From Endomychus coccineus (lineage: Eukaryota; Arthropoda; Insecta; Coleoptera; Endomychidae): a DNA stretch of 64,000 nucleotides. Numbering within the stretch: the first letter of the stretch is position 1; the number at the start of each line of letters is the position of its first letter. Below, piece after piece: positions 23,433 through 34,224 of the stretch. The stretch is from assembly GCA_958510875.1 (NCBI GenBank), contig OY294068.1, forward strand, positions 161,608,388 through 161,672,387, written 5' to 3'. Under the pieces are notes generated by a model that saw nothing but the letters and a program-made list of their open reading frames with translations, had not been told where the DNA came from and did not search any database. Made by a program: the position numbers and the translations under genes.

Positions 23433-24040
23433 GAGATAGTCTAGGAGCTAGAGCGATATGGTGAATCTGAATGACCTTGGCACTACTGTATATTTGTAGA
23501 GAAAGGTTCAATGTACAATAGCTCTCACAGGACGAATCGTGTATTGTCAGGCGTTTCCAAGCTACAGTCACCTCAAATTTTGGACTTTTTTCATTGCACG
23601 AACCCTTTTTGGAGTTGTTGTATATTGAAAAGCATGTAATTCTTATACATTTGCACCTAGTGCGAAGGTTTTTTATCGAGGCAATTTCTTGAAGCTGGCT
23701 ATTCAATTTAGTAGGCTAAATGGAATGCACGAATACAGTTTCTAACAGGTGGAAAATGTTTGTTATTGTTACCAATTGTTGAATAAACACATGCCAAGGT
23801 TTTTAATTGGGGTATTTCCGAGTAATTGGCCATTATTTGAACGAAAAATGGACGTTTTGACTACTTTACGGCTAAAACGGGTGCATTGCGTCAAATACTT
23901 TAATCTGGTGTCAAAGAATAACCAATATAAGTGTCAATGTTTTTTGCCAATACAACCCCTCCCTCAATCCCAAAAACCTCCTCCAACAAAAAAATCAGTA
24001 ATATTGATATTTTCAAATAATTGCGTAAATCATCAAGTCA
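23433..24040. other. no gene; a 65 bp block recurs inverted at 26474-26530
   Basis: The block 23433-23495 (AGTCTAGGAGCTAGAGCGAT...CACTACTGTAT) reappears inverted at about 26474-26530. No recognisable coding content between 23500 and 24040. Confidence 0.45.
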
Positions 24041-24938
24041 AATTTATTGATATCAAAATTACTGATTTTTTCGTTTTGAAAAATTATTACATTTTCTCCA
24101 TTATCTTCTAAACAAATGAAGGTTTTTATTTCAAACTTCGTAAACTTCAGTTTTACGGAATGAAAAATTTCTTGATGACAAAATGTTCTTGAGACAAATA
24201 CATTAACGTAGTTATGGGGTTTTGTACCCATTTAAACCCATCAAACTTCTACGCCAATGGTAGGAAATTATTATTGTATGCAAATTTAAAAACTTTGGTT
24301 TATTCTTGATAAATTTTATTTAGATGCGCCCTGTTCGAGTTATTTTGATTTTTATAGTCAGGGTTATCTTATGGAATTTCTTTGAAAGACTATTTAAAAC
24401 GTAAGAAAATATTTGAATACCTATTTATTGGTAACGATAAAAATAATTCACAATAAATGCTCAAAATGATCAATTCACTTCAACGCAACGGCGATCTAGA
24501 TTTCTCAACGACCTTCTTGTTCGAATTAACATTTTATTATTCATTTCACTACAAGCCTTTCGAATGAGATTAAGTAGATCTTCTCTATTATGAACCGGCG
24601 TGGCATAATGTTATCTTTAAATAACCCCAAGCAAAAGGTCAGGTGATCGAGGAGGTTATGCAACTGGACCAACTCCACCGATCCATCCTTCACCGTACCC
24701 TAATTACTGTAATAATAATTGTATCCATGCATTTGTTCCCTCATTGTTTGGTGTCTTCGTGATTAGTTTCCAAAAATTCCAAAAATGCAGCGGTCGTTAG
24801 TCTGTCTGATAAAACGTATGGGCCAAAAATATTGTTTTTGTAAATGTCAAGCTAAATATTGGCATTGAATTCTCCTTGAAAATTCCTAGATCTTGTACCA
24901 TGATGAGTTTCCATTTGCCCATAAGAAACTGAATTAAA
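24041..24938 (-). mobile_element. Tc1/mariner-type transposon copy, - strand half of a head-to-head pair
   Basis: Reverse complement of the neighbouring copy at 24940-26042. Shared blocks include GGGGTTTTGTACCC near 24218, CTTCTACGCCAATGG near 24248, TTCAACGCAACGGCGA near 24480, TTTCTCAACGACC near 24503 and GTTAGTCTGTCTGATAAAACG near 24795. In the - strand sense it covers the transposase middle (WANGNSSWYKI-like start) to the 3' non-coding end. The outer end with CAGGG is missing, so it is truncated at about 24041. It has its own substitutions and indels relative to its partner. Confidence 0.8.
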
Positions 24939-24939
24939 A

Positions 24940-26042
24940 AAAAACTTTCTCCAGCAAATATTGTGTACAGATGAAGCACATTTTACACGGACGTGAATTT
25001 ATCAATTTCCTCAATTTACGTTTATGGGCAAATGAAAACACTCGTGGTACAAGATCCAGGAATTTTCAAGAAAAATGCAGTGTCAATGTCTGGCTGGTAT
25101 TCACAGAAACTATATTTTTGGCCCATACGTTTTACCAGACAGACTAACGGCCCCTGCATTTTTAGAAATTTTGGAAACTAATCACGAAGACACCACACAA
25201 TGAGGAAACAAATGCCTGGATGCAATTAGGTGGCTGTCCTGCCCATTTTGGAAGAAAAGTACGAGAATGGCTGAATAGGAAGTACGGTCAAAGATGGATT
25301 GGTAGAGGTGGTCCAGTTACATGGCCTCCTCGATCAGCTGACCTCAATCCTCTGGACTTTTTTGCTTGTGGTTATTTGGAAGATGAAGATTATGTCACGC
25401 CGGCTCATAATAGAGAATGTGTACTGAATTGTATCCGAAGAGCTTGTGGTGAAATAAAATGTTAATTCGAAAAAGAGGGTCGTTGAGAAATCGATGTCGC
25501 CGTTGCGTTGAAGTAAATGGATTTCATTTTCAGCATTTATTATGAATGGTTAATTTATCGTTATCAATGAAAAAATATTCAAATTTTTCTACTATTTAAA
25601 TAGCCTTTCGAAAAAAATCCATATGATAACCCTGATTAGAAAAATCAAAATAGCTCGAACAGGAAGTCTCTGAGTGAAATTTATCAGGAATACTTTTCTA
25701 TAGAAAATAAATCGAAGTCTTAAATCTGTATACAATAATAATTTCCGACCATTGGCGTTGAAGTTTAACAGGTTTAAACGGGTACAAAACCCCATAACTA
25801 CGCTACTGTATTTGTCTCAAAACATTTTGTCACCAAAAAATGTGTCATTCAGTAATACTAAAGTTTGCCAAGTTTGAACTGACAATTTTTATCTGTTCAG
25901 AAGATAATGAAGAAAAATTTTTCAAAACTTTACATCTCGGAAACGAAGTGATTTAAAGAAAAATTTTATATGAAAGACCCCTATTATTTTCAGAAGTTCT
26001 ATCGTTTGTCGAAGTTATGAACGGAAAAACTCAAAAACCCTG
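24940..26042 (+). mobile_element. Tc1/mariner-type transposon copy, + strand half of a head-to-head pair
   Basis: It starts inside the transposase at QQILCTDEAHFTR (24950-24990), holding the first catalytic D. It continues with VVQDPGIFKKNAVSM near 25042-25085, LYFWPIRFTRQTNGP near 25112-25155, then an open frame 25220-25465 with GGCPAHFGRKVREWLNRKY, QRWIGRGGPVTWPPRSADLN and PLDFFACG. The second acidic residue is lost (GGCPAHF for DGAPAHF); the third D is kept (PLDFF). The 3' end reads AAAAACCCTG at 26042, followed by TA. The transposase N-terminus and 5' end are absent, replaced by the inverted partner. Confidence 0.85.
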
Positions 26043-26044
26043 TA

Positions 26045-27432
26045 TACAAGTTTGGTTTATAGTTAATGTTGACGTTCTTTCAGTTGTAAGGTTGAGGGTG
26101 TATTAAATTAAATCACCTGATCTTCAACTACCTAGATTTATCTTCTCCATTCAGGGTAGGGGTTTCTAGCTAATGTTCGTGATGGTAAACAATAGTAATC
26201 AAAAACAGATGTTATAGAAATACCTAGTATATACAATTTGTATTCTTCCAAATTATGCAAATGAGTTCTATATCTAATGGACATTCCTGAAGAGATTAAC
26301 AAGACCATTGCATAAAAAGGTACTAGGCTTGTTATTATGATAAATCAGAATTCCAAATGCACAATGTAACAAATAAATATACATGCATAAATCAATGCTG
26401 ATTGATGAGGAATGACAATGATAAAATTATATAATATTAACGTAAAGATTAGCGATCTTCAACACCACCAATATACAGTAGTGCCAAGTTGTTCATTCAG
26501 GCCCAACATATCGCTCTAGCTCCTAGACTAAGAAGGCACGCACGCACACACATATCACATGTCAAAAATATTAATCGATTTAGAAATGCTCAAAACGAAT
26601 AGATCTTCATGTAGATTGTAGAAGATGTAAATAATTCTCAAATCAATATCTGGCATATTGATAAGAGGCACGTATCTTTGGTAATAGAAAAAGTTGAATT
26701 GCGGTTGTTGTTGATGTTAATTTATCGTGAATCGTTTCCAATCGACGGTAATTCAATATATACAAAGTTATGATAAACCTTATTCACATTTCACATAAAA
26801 ATATGCTAACCGATAGCGCGTGACTAATGCCTATAAATCTTCAGAAGAATTAGAAAGGACCACATTTTCACTCGAGTAATATGGGAAATTAAAAATGTTC
26901 AGACAAGAAGATGAACAAGTAGTTTATGAAATAAATGAAAGTAAATATTTGTAATACTGATGCGACCTCCTGTCTCCATACATTTATTGTGTAATGCATC
27001 TCACCATTCGAAGAGATGAAGGCGAACAATGTTCCACTCTAGTAACCATTCTCTGTGCAAATAATAAAGGTCTATTTTAACTACGAACATTGTTTAATAA
27101 CAAGCAGCTCAACTTACACCTACATTGTAACACTATATCTTCAGTCCATCAGCTAATGGAAAAATCTCTATAGAACAAACTTACAAAGCTTAATTCGCTT
27201 CTGTGTTATTTATTCTCATCAGCGTGTGTATTATTAGATAAACCTATAGCATCAAATCAATGAACTTTAGATCAGTTTCCAAGTTTTATGAGTTACAACA
27301 AACAAAAGTTTTCAACCGGATACACACATAATCAGGTCCGCTTTTCATAGTGGAATTTTCATATTACGTACTTCGATAATCTTTAGGTAGAAGGTGTGAA
27401 TAATTCTTAAATCATTATATAGCCGATATGTA
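26045..27432. other. no gene recognised
   Basis: AT-rich intergenic or intronic sequence. It contains the inverted copy (26474-26530) of the 23433 block and otherwise nothing I can assign. Confidence 0.45.
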
Positions 27433-29748
27433 CAGGGTGTCCTCGAACTGCGTGGCCAAAATATAACCGAAGATTCTTTGATTCGAAAAAAATTTGATGA
27501 GCCTTTTTACTTTTGCCTCAAGTGTCTTGTTTAGCCAGTAGAGGGCTTCAAAGTTGCAAAAATAATTTTGTTTTTTCGGTATAACTTGAGAACGTGATTT
27601 AGGATTTTTACAATATTTGACAGGTGAGTTACTGTCAATAATAGCCGTTTTTGAGAGCGGAGCATAGAGCCTTAGATACCATAGAAATGGCTCAAACTTG
27701 AGGATGTAACGGGAAAAGTGTCCAGAACTTTTTTGTGGTCAATGTAATTCACTCTATATTCTTTATGTAGATAGCTTATCTAATTTGAAAACTTTTCTTA
27801 CTCTTAGAAAATTTTGATAAAATCAACGGATTAGCTTGAAAAAAATAATTTTCGAGTCTCTGCAATTTTGGCTTACTAATTTTACTTGATTAAAATACCT
27901 TAGTTGCCTTTGCTTTTCTAATGTAATTTTGGCATTTGGAGAATTTATTCTCAAAACTGTCAGTTTTTACTTTGCTTTCCGTAAAAATTTTATAAAATTA
28001 TGGCTCAAAATTTCACTAACACTGAAATGGTTGATATGTTATTGATTTATGGACTTTGTCGTTGCAATGGCCGGAGAAGGGAAACATATCCGCATCGCAG
28101 AATTCCAAATCGGCAAACCTTCGCGAAACTGGCAAATTTGAAGCAAATCGCAGAGAAACTGGACGCAGACGGACAAGAAGGACGTTAGAGCTCGAAGAAG
28201 CGATACTGGAAGCGGTTGAAACTGAACCTGGGATAAGCACACTACGTTTGGGACTTCGTATTGGAGCCTCAAAATCATTAGTTCATAATGTACTGAAAGA
28301 AGAACTGTTGTATCCCTATCATATTAAAACAGTTCAAGACTTATTGCCCATGGATCCAGGTCATCGGCTAGATTTCTGTCGGCTTATTGTCCGAAGACAA
28401 AACGCAAACCCCAATTTTTGTAGAAGAATTCTGTTCACGGTCGAAGATAATTTCACGAAATGTGGTCTTTTTAACCTTCATAAGGAACATTTCTATGCTG
28501 ATGAAAATCCTCATGAAACGGAAGTTACATATTTTCAGAATCAAACTAAAATCAATGTTTGGGTTGGAATTGTGGATAACTTTATTATTGGCCCTACCGT
28601 TATACCCGATCGATTGAACGGGGAGAACTACTTGAACTTTTTGGAACAAAGGCTACTTGAACTGTTGGAAGACTTGCTCTTACACATTCGTCGTGGCCTG
28701 GTTTATCCATGATGGTGCACCTCCTCATTTCACATTAGCTGTGAGGCGACATTTGAATGCGGAATATCCAGATCGCTGGATAGGTAGAGGACACGATGCA
28801 CCAGTGAACTGGCCGGCCCGCTCCCCTGATTTGACGCCCTGCGACTTCTTTCTATGGGGCGCTTTGAAGTCGAAAGTTTATGCAGCTCCAGAAAACACAC
28901 GAGAGGAATTGTTGCAACGAATTAATCATGAAGCGGATTTATTGAAGAATGATCCTGAAGTACTAGCCAGAGTTCAATCCAATTTCTTGAAACGAATTAA
29001 TTTGTGTATTTAGGAAAATGGGCAACATTTCGAACAATTGATGCCTTAGCGATTTCCCAAAAAGTTTTGTTGTTTCTTCTAATTTAGCATTTGTTTTTCC
29101 TAAATAATCACATCGTTTCCCCATTTATATTGTTTTTATTATTCGTGTTTTACCGAGATATTAACCATTTCGGTGTTAGTGAAATTTTGAGCCATTATTT
29201 TATAAAATTTTTACGGAAAGCACAGTTTTGAGAATAAATTCTCCAAATGCCAAAATGACATTAGAAAAGCAAAGGCATCTAAGGTATTTTAATCAAGTAA
29301 AATTAGTGAGCCAAAATTGCAGAGACTCGAAAATTAATTATTTCAAGCTGATCCGTTGATTTTATCAAAATTTTCTAAGAGTAAGAAAAGTTTTCAAATT
29401 AGATGAGCTATCTACATAAAAATATCGAGTGAATTACATTGACCACAAAAGAGTTCTGGACACTTTTTCCATTACATCCTCAAGTTTGAGCCATTTTTAT
29501 GGTCTCTAAGGCTCTGTGCTCCACTCTCAAAAACGACTATTATTGACAGTAACTCACCTGCCAAATATTGTAAAAGTCCTCCATCACGTTCTCAAGTTAT
29601 ACCGAAAAAACAAAATTATTTTTGCAACTTTGAAGCCCTCTACCGGCTGAACAAGACACTTGAGGCAAAAGTAAAAAGGCTCATCAAATTTTTTTCGAAT
29701 CAAAGAATCTTCGGTTTTATTTTAGTCACGCAGTTCGAGGACATCCTG
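27433..29748. mobile_element. near-complete Tc1/mariner-superfamily transposon with about 600 bp TIRs
   Basis: The left end is CAGGGTGTCCTCGAACTGCG at 27433; the right end is its inverse, CGCAGTTCGAGGACATCCTG, to 29748. TA flanks both (27431-27432, 29749-29750). The inverted repeats run to about 28036 and 29157, some 600 bp each and roughly 95% alike by eye, suggesting fairly recent insertion. The gap between them holds most of the transposase (28000-29013). The left repeat extends past the ATG into codon 13 of the gene, so the right repeat carries an inverted copy of the gene start. Ends and target resemble those of the MITE at 21020. Confidence 0.9.
28000..29013 (+). pseudogene. Tc1/mariner-type transposase, frameshifted
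   Basis: The start ATG at 28000 gives NTEMVDMLLIYGLCRCNGRR, the helix-turn-helix region of the group often annotated with DUF4817. The frame shifts near 28120, after which NLRETGKFEANRRETGRRR continues to 28712 with STLRLGLRIGASKSLVHNVL and ENPHETEVTYFQNQTKINVW. A second shift near 28700 leads to FIHDGAPPHF, DRWIGRGHDAPVNWPARSPD and LTPCDFFLWG, ending at 29013. The second and third acidic residues are kept, 43 residues apart. The first motif reads FTVEDNF where FTDEATF is usual, so the first D is lost. About 335 codons, usual for the family. Inactive. Confidence 0.85.
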
Positions 29749-29811
29749 TATATTGAATTACTAAGTATATATTTAAACTTATATACAATGAGGATCAGAT
29801 ATATATTACTA

Positions 29812-30778
29812 CCGGGATATCAAAAATTATCTTGGTCAAGGGTGGTTGTCGAATCTAAAACGTGTGTCTTACTTTACGTTTGAAATAATTATGTCATAAT
29901 TAATTTGAAGTTTCTCTAAGTGCGAAATTTCGCAATTTCATACGAATATTGTAACACTCAGAAGTCTTTAGCGCTTTGGACTTCGGGATTTTCACGTGGC
30001 TTATCGAAATTAGAAGGTTCGAATTATCTAAAAACACAATTGCATGAACGCCAGACGTCCTATGTGATTAGCTACGAACGAAATCATTCTGACAAATGCC
30101 TCGAGGAGCTCGCTGCGCGTAAGTTAGAGTTTATACATTTTACCTCGTTCTTGTTGATTTGAGGCCGTTTCTTTCCCCGTGCGACCGCCGCCAGTTTTAA
30201 TGAAGTGTTTTTGACTATGGGATGCTAGCTTTTACCCGCTTCGTGTATATTTTAGTCGCGAGAAAATTCCCTTTGGTACGTCGCACGTTAGACGCGCGTA
30301 GCTGAGATCTGAGAATAGCTCAAACTGTTTTAATTAAATTTTCCTATTTAATGAACATTTATCGAAAAAAGAAAGGCCGTCGGGCACGGACCGATATTAA
30401 ATCTAACTACATGGAGCGAAAACGGCACGCGAAAAGTCTTCGTAAAGCCGTATTAGGTACAACCAGTTTGCACTTTTCTAACTCGCGTGCTACTGGCTTC
30501 TCACGTGAACGTCATTCGATTTACGGGAAATTAACTATTTCAAAACAGTTTTTGACCCGTATTGTGGCTATCACGACCCCTGAAAAGGTTCAAAGTTCAC
30601 ATAATTATTTCATAATTTGTCGTTCATTATTGTGTTACAACTGAAATAAATAGGTATGAAATTTGTAGGTTATTGATGATGTCAGTGTGACAGTGATATA
30701 ATTATTTCAAACGTAAAGTAAGACACACGTTTTAGATTCCACAACCACCCTTGACCAAGATAATTTTTGATATCCCGG
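29812..30778. mobile_element. DNA transposon with CCGGGATATC termini, TA target
   Basis: The left end CCGGGATATCAAAAATTATC at 29812 and the right end GATAATTTTTGATATCCCGG at 30778 are inverted and flanked by TA (29810-29811, 30779-30780). The inverted repeat is about 95 bp and includes CTTGGTCAAGGGTGGTTGT and ACTTTACGTTTGAAATAATT. The interior is less AT-rich and holds two open frames, 29920-30162 and 30351-30644; the latter is basic (NIYRKKKGRRARTDIKSNYM). I do not recognise either protein. It may be a deletion derivative or an element with an unfamiliar small ORF. A shorter relative is at 56772-57419. Confidence 0.8.
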
Positions 30779-30882
30779 TAGTTTAAAACTTTACTAAAAA
30801 AAACCTGCGATAATGGTGCAATGACCAGCGTTAGAGCAAATATCCGTCTTCTCTCGCAATGCAATCTCATAAGCTCCAAATA

Positions 30883-31044
30883 ATGTTATATCGTGCAATA
30901 TTTGCTGTGATATTCTTCGAAATGCTTTCTGTAATTTCTCTTGAGACAGTTAACAGTTATAGGATTAATCATAAAGACCCTGTGCTTAAGGTATCCCCAG
31001 GGAAAAAATCTGGCTTAGTAAGATCCAGCGTTCTCGTCGGCTAT
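30883..31044 (+). CDS. possible first exon of a secreted carboxylesterase-like protein
   Basis: A 54-codon open stretch begins MLYRAIFAVIFFEMLSVISL, a good signal-peptide profile, followed by DPVLKVSPGKKSGLVRSSVL. In insect carboxyl/cholinesterases the mature protein often starts with a similar PVV-v--G---G----sVLG stretch. The sequence then reads GGCTAT|GTAAAA, a plausible splice donor at 31045, in phase 0. An in-frame ATG lies 8 codons upstream (30859). No second exon is visible, since transposons follow directly. It could equally be a chance ORF: the frame runs on to 31131 unspliced. The start at 30883 is chosen because the hydrophobic core follows it. Confidence 0.3.
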
Positions 31045-32292
31045 GTAAAATTAATCGTTGAGGGAAAATTTCTCAGTTTAGATGAATCAACATTAAGGCA
31101 TGATTTAGATAGTTGTTTCATTATTAGCTGATAGTCGAGGAAATAAAGCACAAAATTAGGCCAACCCTGGAATTTTAGAACAAATGAACGGATTTGGATG
31201 TTATTGGGCTCATTCGATCTGGGAAGGCGAGTAAAAAAATGTGGGGTATTGGATTTTCTTGAAAAATTTTTTCTGAATTTTAACACGTAAAAAATGGACA
31301 TTTTCATGTCAGTTTCTGGAGATGATTTATCTAATATAACTTTGAAAATGATCACTGAAAACAGCTGGAATTGGTTACTCAGGAGTTTTCGAGGGATGTT
31401 TGTTGCTTACTATCGAGTTTTCTCTCAAATAGATCACTCCATGTGATGGTTGACGGAGTATCCTCCTTTACAATGGATACCAACGCCGATGTTCCACAGG
31501 GATCTGTCTTGGCACCAACTTTGTTTCTGCCCCATATCAACGATCTGCTGGAATTGACCACCTGACCGAGACAGGTTGACGCAATTGATGGAGATCTGGC
31601 AAAGATTTTGAAATGGGGATCCGATAATCTAGTACAGATTAATGCAACCAAAACTCAAGCTTGCGCTCTTCCAGGAAGGCGGATCCCACAATCCCTAATA
31701 TGATGATGTCAGGTACAACTATTCCTATGAAATCTTCCATAACAATGCTCGGGCTCACCACCAACAGCACCCTCTCATGGGACGATCATGTGAGGTTCAT
31801 TGCGAAAACCGCTTCACAAAAACTTAGTTTTCTATTCCGTGCCAAGAGCTACTTTAAATCCCAGCAGCTCCTCATGATCTACAAAGCACAGACTCGTCCT
31901 GGAGTACTGTTCACATGTTTGGAGTTTGGCTTCCAAACACACGCTGAAGCTCTTGGATTATATCCAGAAGATAGCTATTCGTTTGATTGATGATACCACA
32001 CTCACGAATTTATTGACGTCTCTAGAACATCATAAAAAGGTGGGAGATCTCTTCCTTCTCTATAGATATTTCCATTGTCGTCTATTGCGCCACCACGAGA
32101 GATTCCAGATAGGCGGACTCCATCTCGAACTAGTTATCCCTTCACTGCCAAACTCGAGACCTGCCGAACTTCTTCCAACCAGACTTTTTTCATCGAACAG
32201 CGAGGTTGGGGAACTGTTTACCTAGTGATTACTTAGTGAGGTATTTCCTTATGCATAACCTCCAAACCTTCAAGAAAAATACGAATGCCTAT

Positions 32293-33883
32293 CAGGGTCA
32301 GATCTTCGAAGGAGGCTAACGAGGCTCAGCCTCTTCACTAATTTATCTTGTTGATCATTCTCCATTTCATTTCCTGTTTCTCTAATAATTTTTTTAATTT
32401 TACAATTAATTCCCCGTTCTCAGTAGTTATTTTTAGTCTGGCAACAGTGCCCTGAGGCTAGACTCTGTATATATCTCGAACCCTGAACTTTAAACACGTG
32501 CTGTTCAACACAGCTGCCGTTTTTCCGACCAGTCCAATTGCTGAATACCGTAAAACATAGCTGAAATGGCAACACTCTCAGTAGGCTAGCCTGCCGCCCG
32601 CCTTTAAGTTCAGTACGGTCGGCGGTACGGAATACGGCACATGCGTGTTGCGTCAAACAGAATTCCCTGTAATGCTCCAACTCGATGGAATTTTACATCA
32701 CGTGCTTATCATCCATAAAAATATAGACAAATCAATTGAAACATTTGATTTTATATTAAGCTGATGACTTTTCAATAGATCAGGTTTCATTAAATGCTGC
32801 TGTTGGTTTAAAATCTTATTTAGAAAATGAAGAATTTTTGTTTTTTCTTGATACTTTTAAATTAATATCTGATCTTATTTTTCAAATTTTACAACATAAA
32901 TTCACTGATATAATTTATTCAAGAGATCGTTTGAAACATCTCATTGATAAAATTTCAAGTTTCCGTAATACAGAATTTCATTTTAATATTTTATTTGAAA
33001 ATTTTTCAACTGATGAAGCTTCTCCCACGAAAAGGAGGAAAATATGTAATTTGGTACACAAAAAACTTCATTATAAACAACCTCTCTATGACATTTTTGA
33101 TAGTATTAAAGATCAAATTGAGATTCGATTTTCCGATTTACATGAATTAAAGTTTTTCGGCTTGACGAATAGAAGATTTTTCGAATCTTTTTCAAAAGAG
33201 TTTCAAAATACACTTTTAGATAACTTAGTTCTAAAATATAAATTTTTTTGATGAAAAGCACTACCTAATGAATTATGCGTTGTATACTCGGATAAAGATA
33301 TTTTAGGTCAGTACGACAGTCACGCTGATATGATAAAATATATGATAGACAATTATTTGCAAGAAGTTTTACCTCAGTCTTATAAACTACTTTGTTTGAC
33401 AGTCACCATTCCTGTCACGTCGGCATCGGTGGGAAGATCATTTTCTACTCTCAAAGGAATTAAAACTTACATGCGAAATACAATGGGCCAAAATCGTTTT
33501 TAGAATGTAATATCTATTGAAAAAGATTTAGTAAAACACTTAAAAACAAAATGATGCATTTTATGATAATATTATTGATCATTTTTTGCAAACTAAAGAC
33601 CGTAGAATTCCGTTAAATGAAAAAAGTTAATAAAATGAATTTAAAAAAACAAAATATAAAAAATTCCAAAAAAAATTAAAAATCCAATAAGAATAAAAAA
33701 CAAAAAACGAACAAAAAACCTAACCATCACGTTGATTCTTGCTGGGCAACAATTAATTATGTCACTGAAGTAGCTGGTACGGTCGCTGCGCAAAGGTTAA
33801 ATTAAATGGCTGAATAGAGTATATTTTTACAAAAACGTTTTATGTCCAGCCTCCTCTCTCAAAAACTTCACGAGCCGCCACTG
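32293..33883 (+). mobile_element. hAT transposon with intact 8 bp target duplication ATGCCTAT
   Basis: The left end CAGGGTCAGATCTTCGAAGG (32293) and the right end inverse CAGTGGCGGCTCGTGAAG (33883) are hAT-type termini, both sharing a nearby GAGGAGGCT-like stretch. ATGCCTAT occurs at 32285-32292 and 33884-33891. Removing the element plus one duplication restores an open retroelement frame. The coding remnant at 32838-33630 lies in the same orientation. The 5' and N-terminal zinc-finger parts of the transposase are missing. A sister copy occupies 60229-61767. Confidence 0.93.
32838..33630 (+). pseudogene. hAT transposase C-terminal part (ZMYM1-like type)
   Basis: The frame 32838-33251 gives LDTFKLISDLIFQILQHKFT, RDRLKHLIDKISSFRNTEFH and EIRFSDLHELKFFGLTNRRF, the late part of ZMYM1/TTF-type hAT transposases. 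After a stop and a shift, YSDKDILGQYDSHADMIKYM (33278-33350) and LPQSYKLLCLTVTIPVTSAS with SVGRSFSTLKGIKTYMRNTM (33370-33480) form the hAT dimerisation motif, normally SERSFSTLK. An internal stop near 33502 and a deletion before it confirm decay. The N-terminal catalytic half is absent. Confidence 0.85.
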
Positions 33884-34029
33884 ATGCCTATCTCCTCTAC
33901 AAGATAAGATAGATACTGTTTATTTGTTCCTCCTCAAAGCATATAAATACATAAAAGTCTCATAGGAGACGTGGAACGTGTCAAAATACAATATACTATT
34001 ATATAATAATGTAATACAGAAAATATACA

Positions 34030-34136
34030 CGTATACATGTATGCATATACATATACATACACACATACATACATACATATACACATATATACACACACCT
34101 ATACACACACATGCACACATACGCATATGCATGCAT

Positions 34137-34222
<86 letters not shown>
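34030..34222. repeat. ACAT/ACAC microsatellite followed by (AT)n
   Basis: 34030-34140 is a CATA/CACA-rich simple repeat, then an uninterrupted AT run at 34143-34220. It lies between the 3' ends of two oppositely oriented non-LTR elements (31365-33960 on + and 34225-34690 on -), so it probably grew from their repetitive tails. Long open frames of Tyr-Ile repeats over it are artefacts. Confidence 0.95.
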
Positions 34223-34224
34223 TC

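Larger units (their letters stand above)
31365..33960 (+). mobile_element. non-LTR retrotransposon (Jockey/BS-like RT), interrupted by a hAT
   Basis: The reverse-transcriptase second half is seen as LSSFLSNRSLHVMVDGVSS (31395-31455) and VPQGSVLAPTLF (31489-31525) with HINDLLELTT. Next come LAKILKWGSDNLVQINATKT (31594-31655), LGLTTNSTLSWDDHVRFIAK (31749-31810), ASQKLSFLFRAKSYF, and a block to 32220. The catalytic FADD/YADD box expected after HINDLL is deleted at about 31565. The last codons, NLQTFKKNTNAY|LLYKIR*, are split by the hAT at 32293-33883 and resume at 33884. A 3' UTR of about 70 bp follows and runs toward a microsatellite. Confidence 0.85.

Noticed and set aside
24993..25181. Independent small gene
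   Set aside because: It is the middle of the + strand transposase in the head-to-head pair (the stretch leading to LYFWPIRF), not a separate gene.
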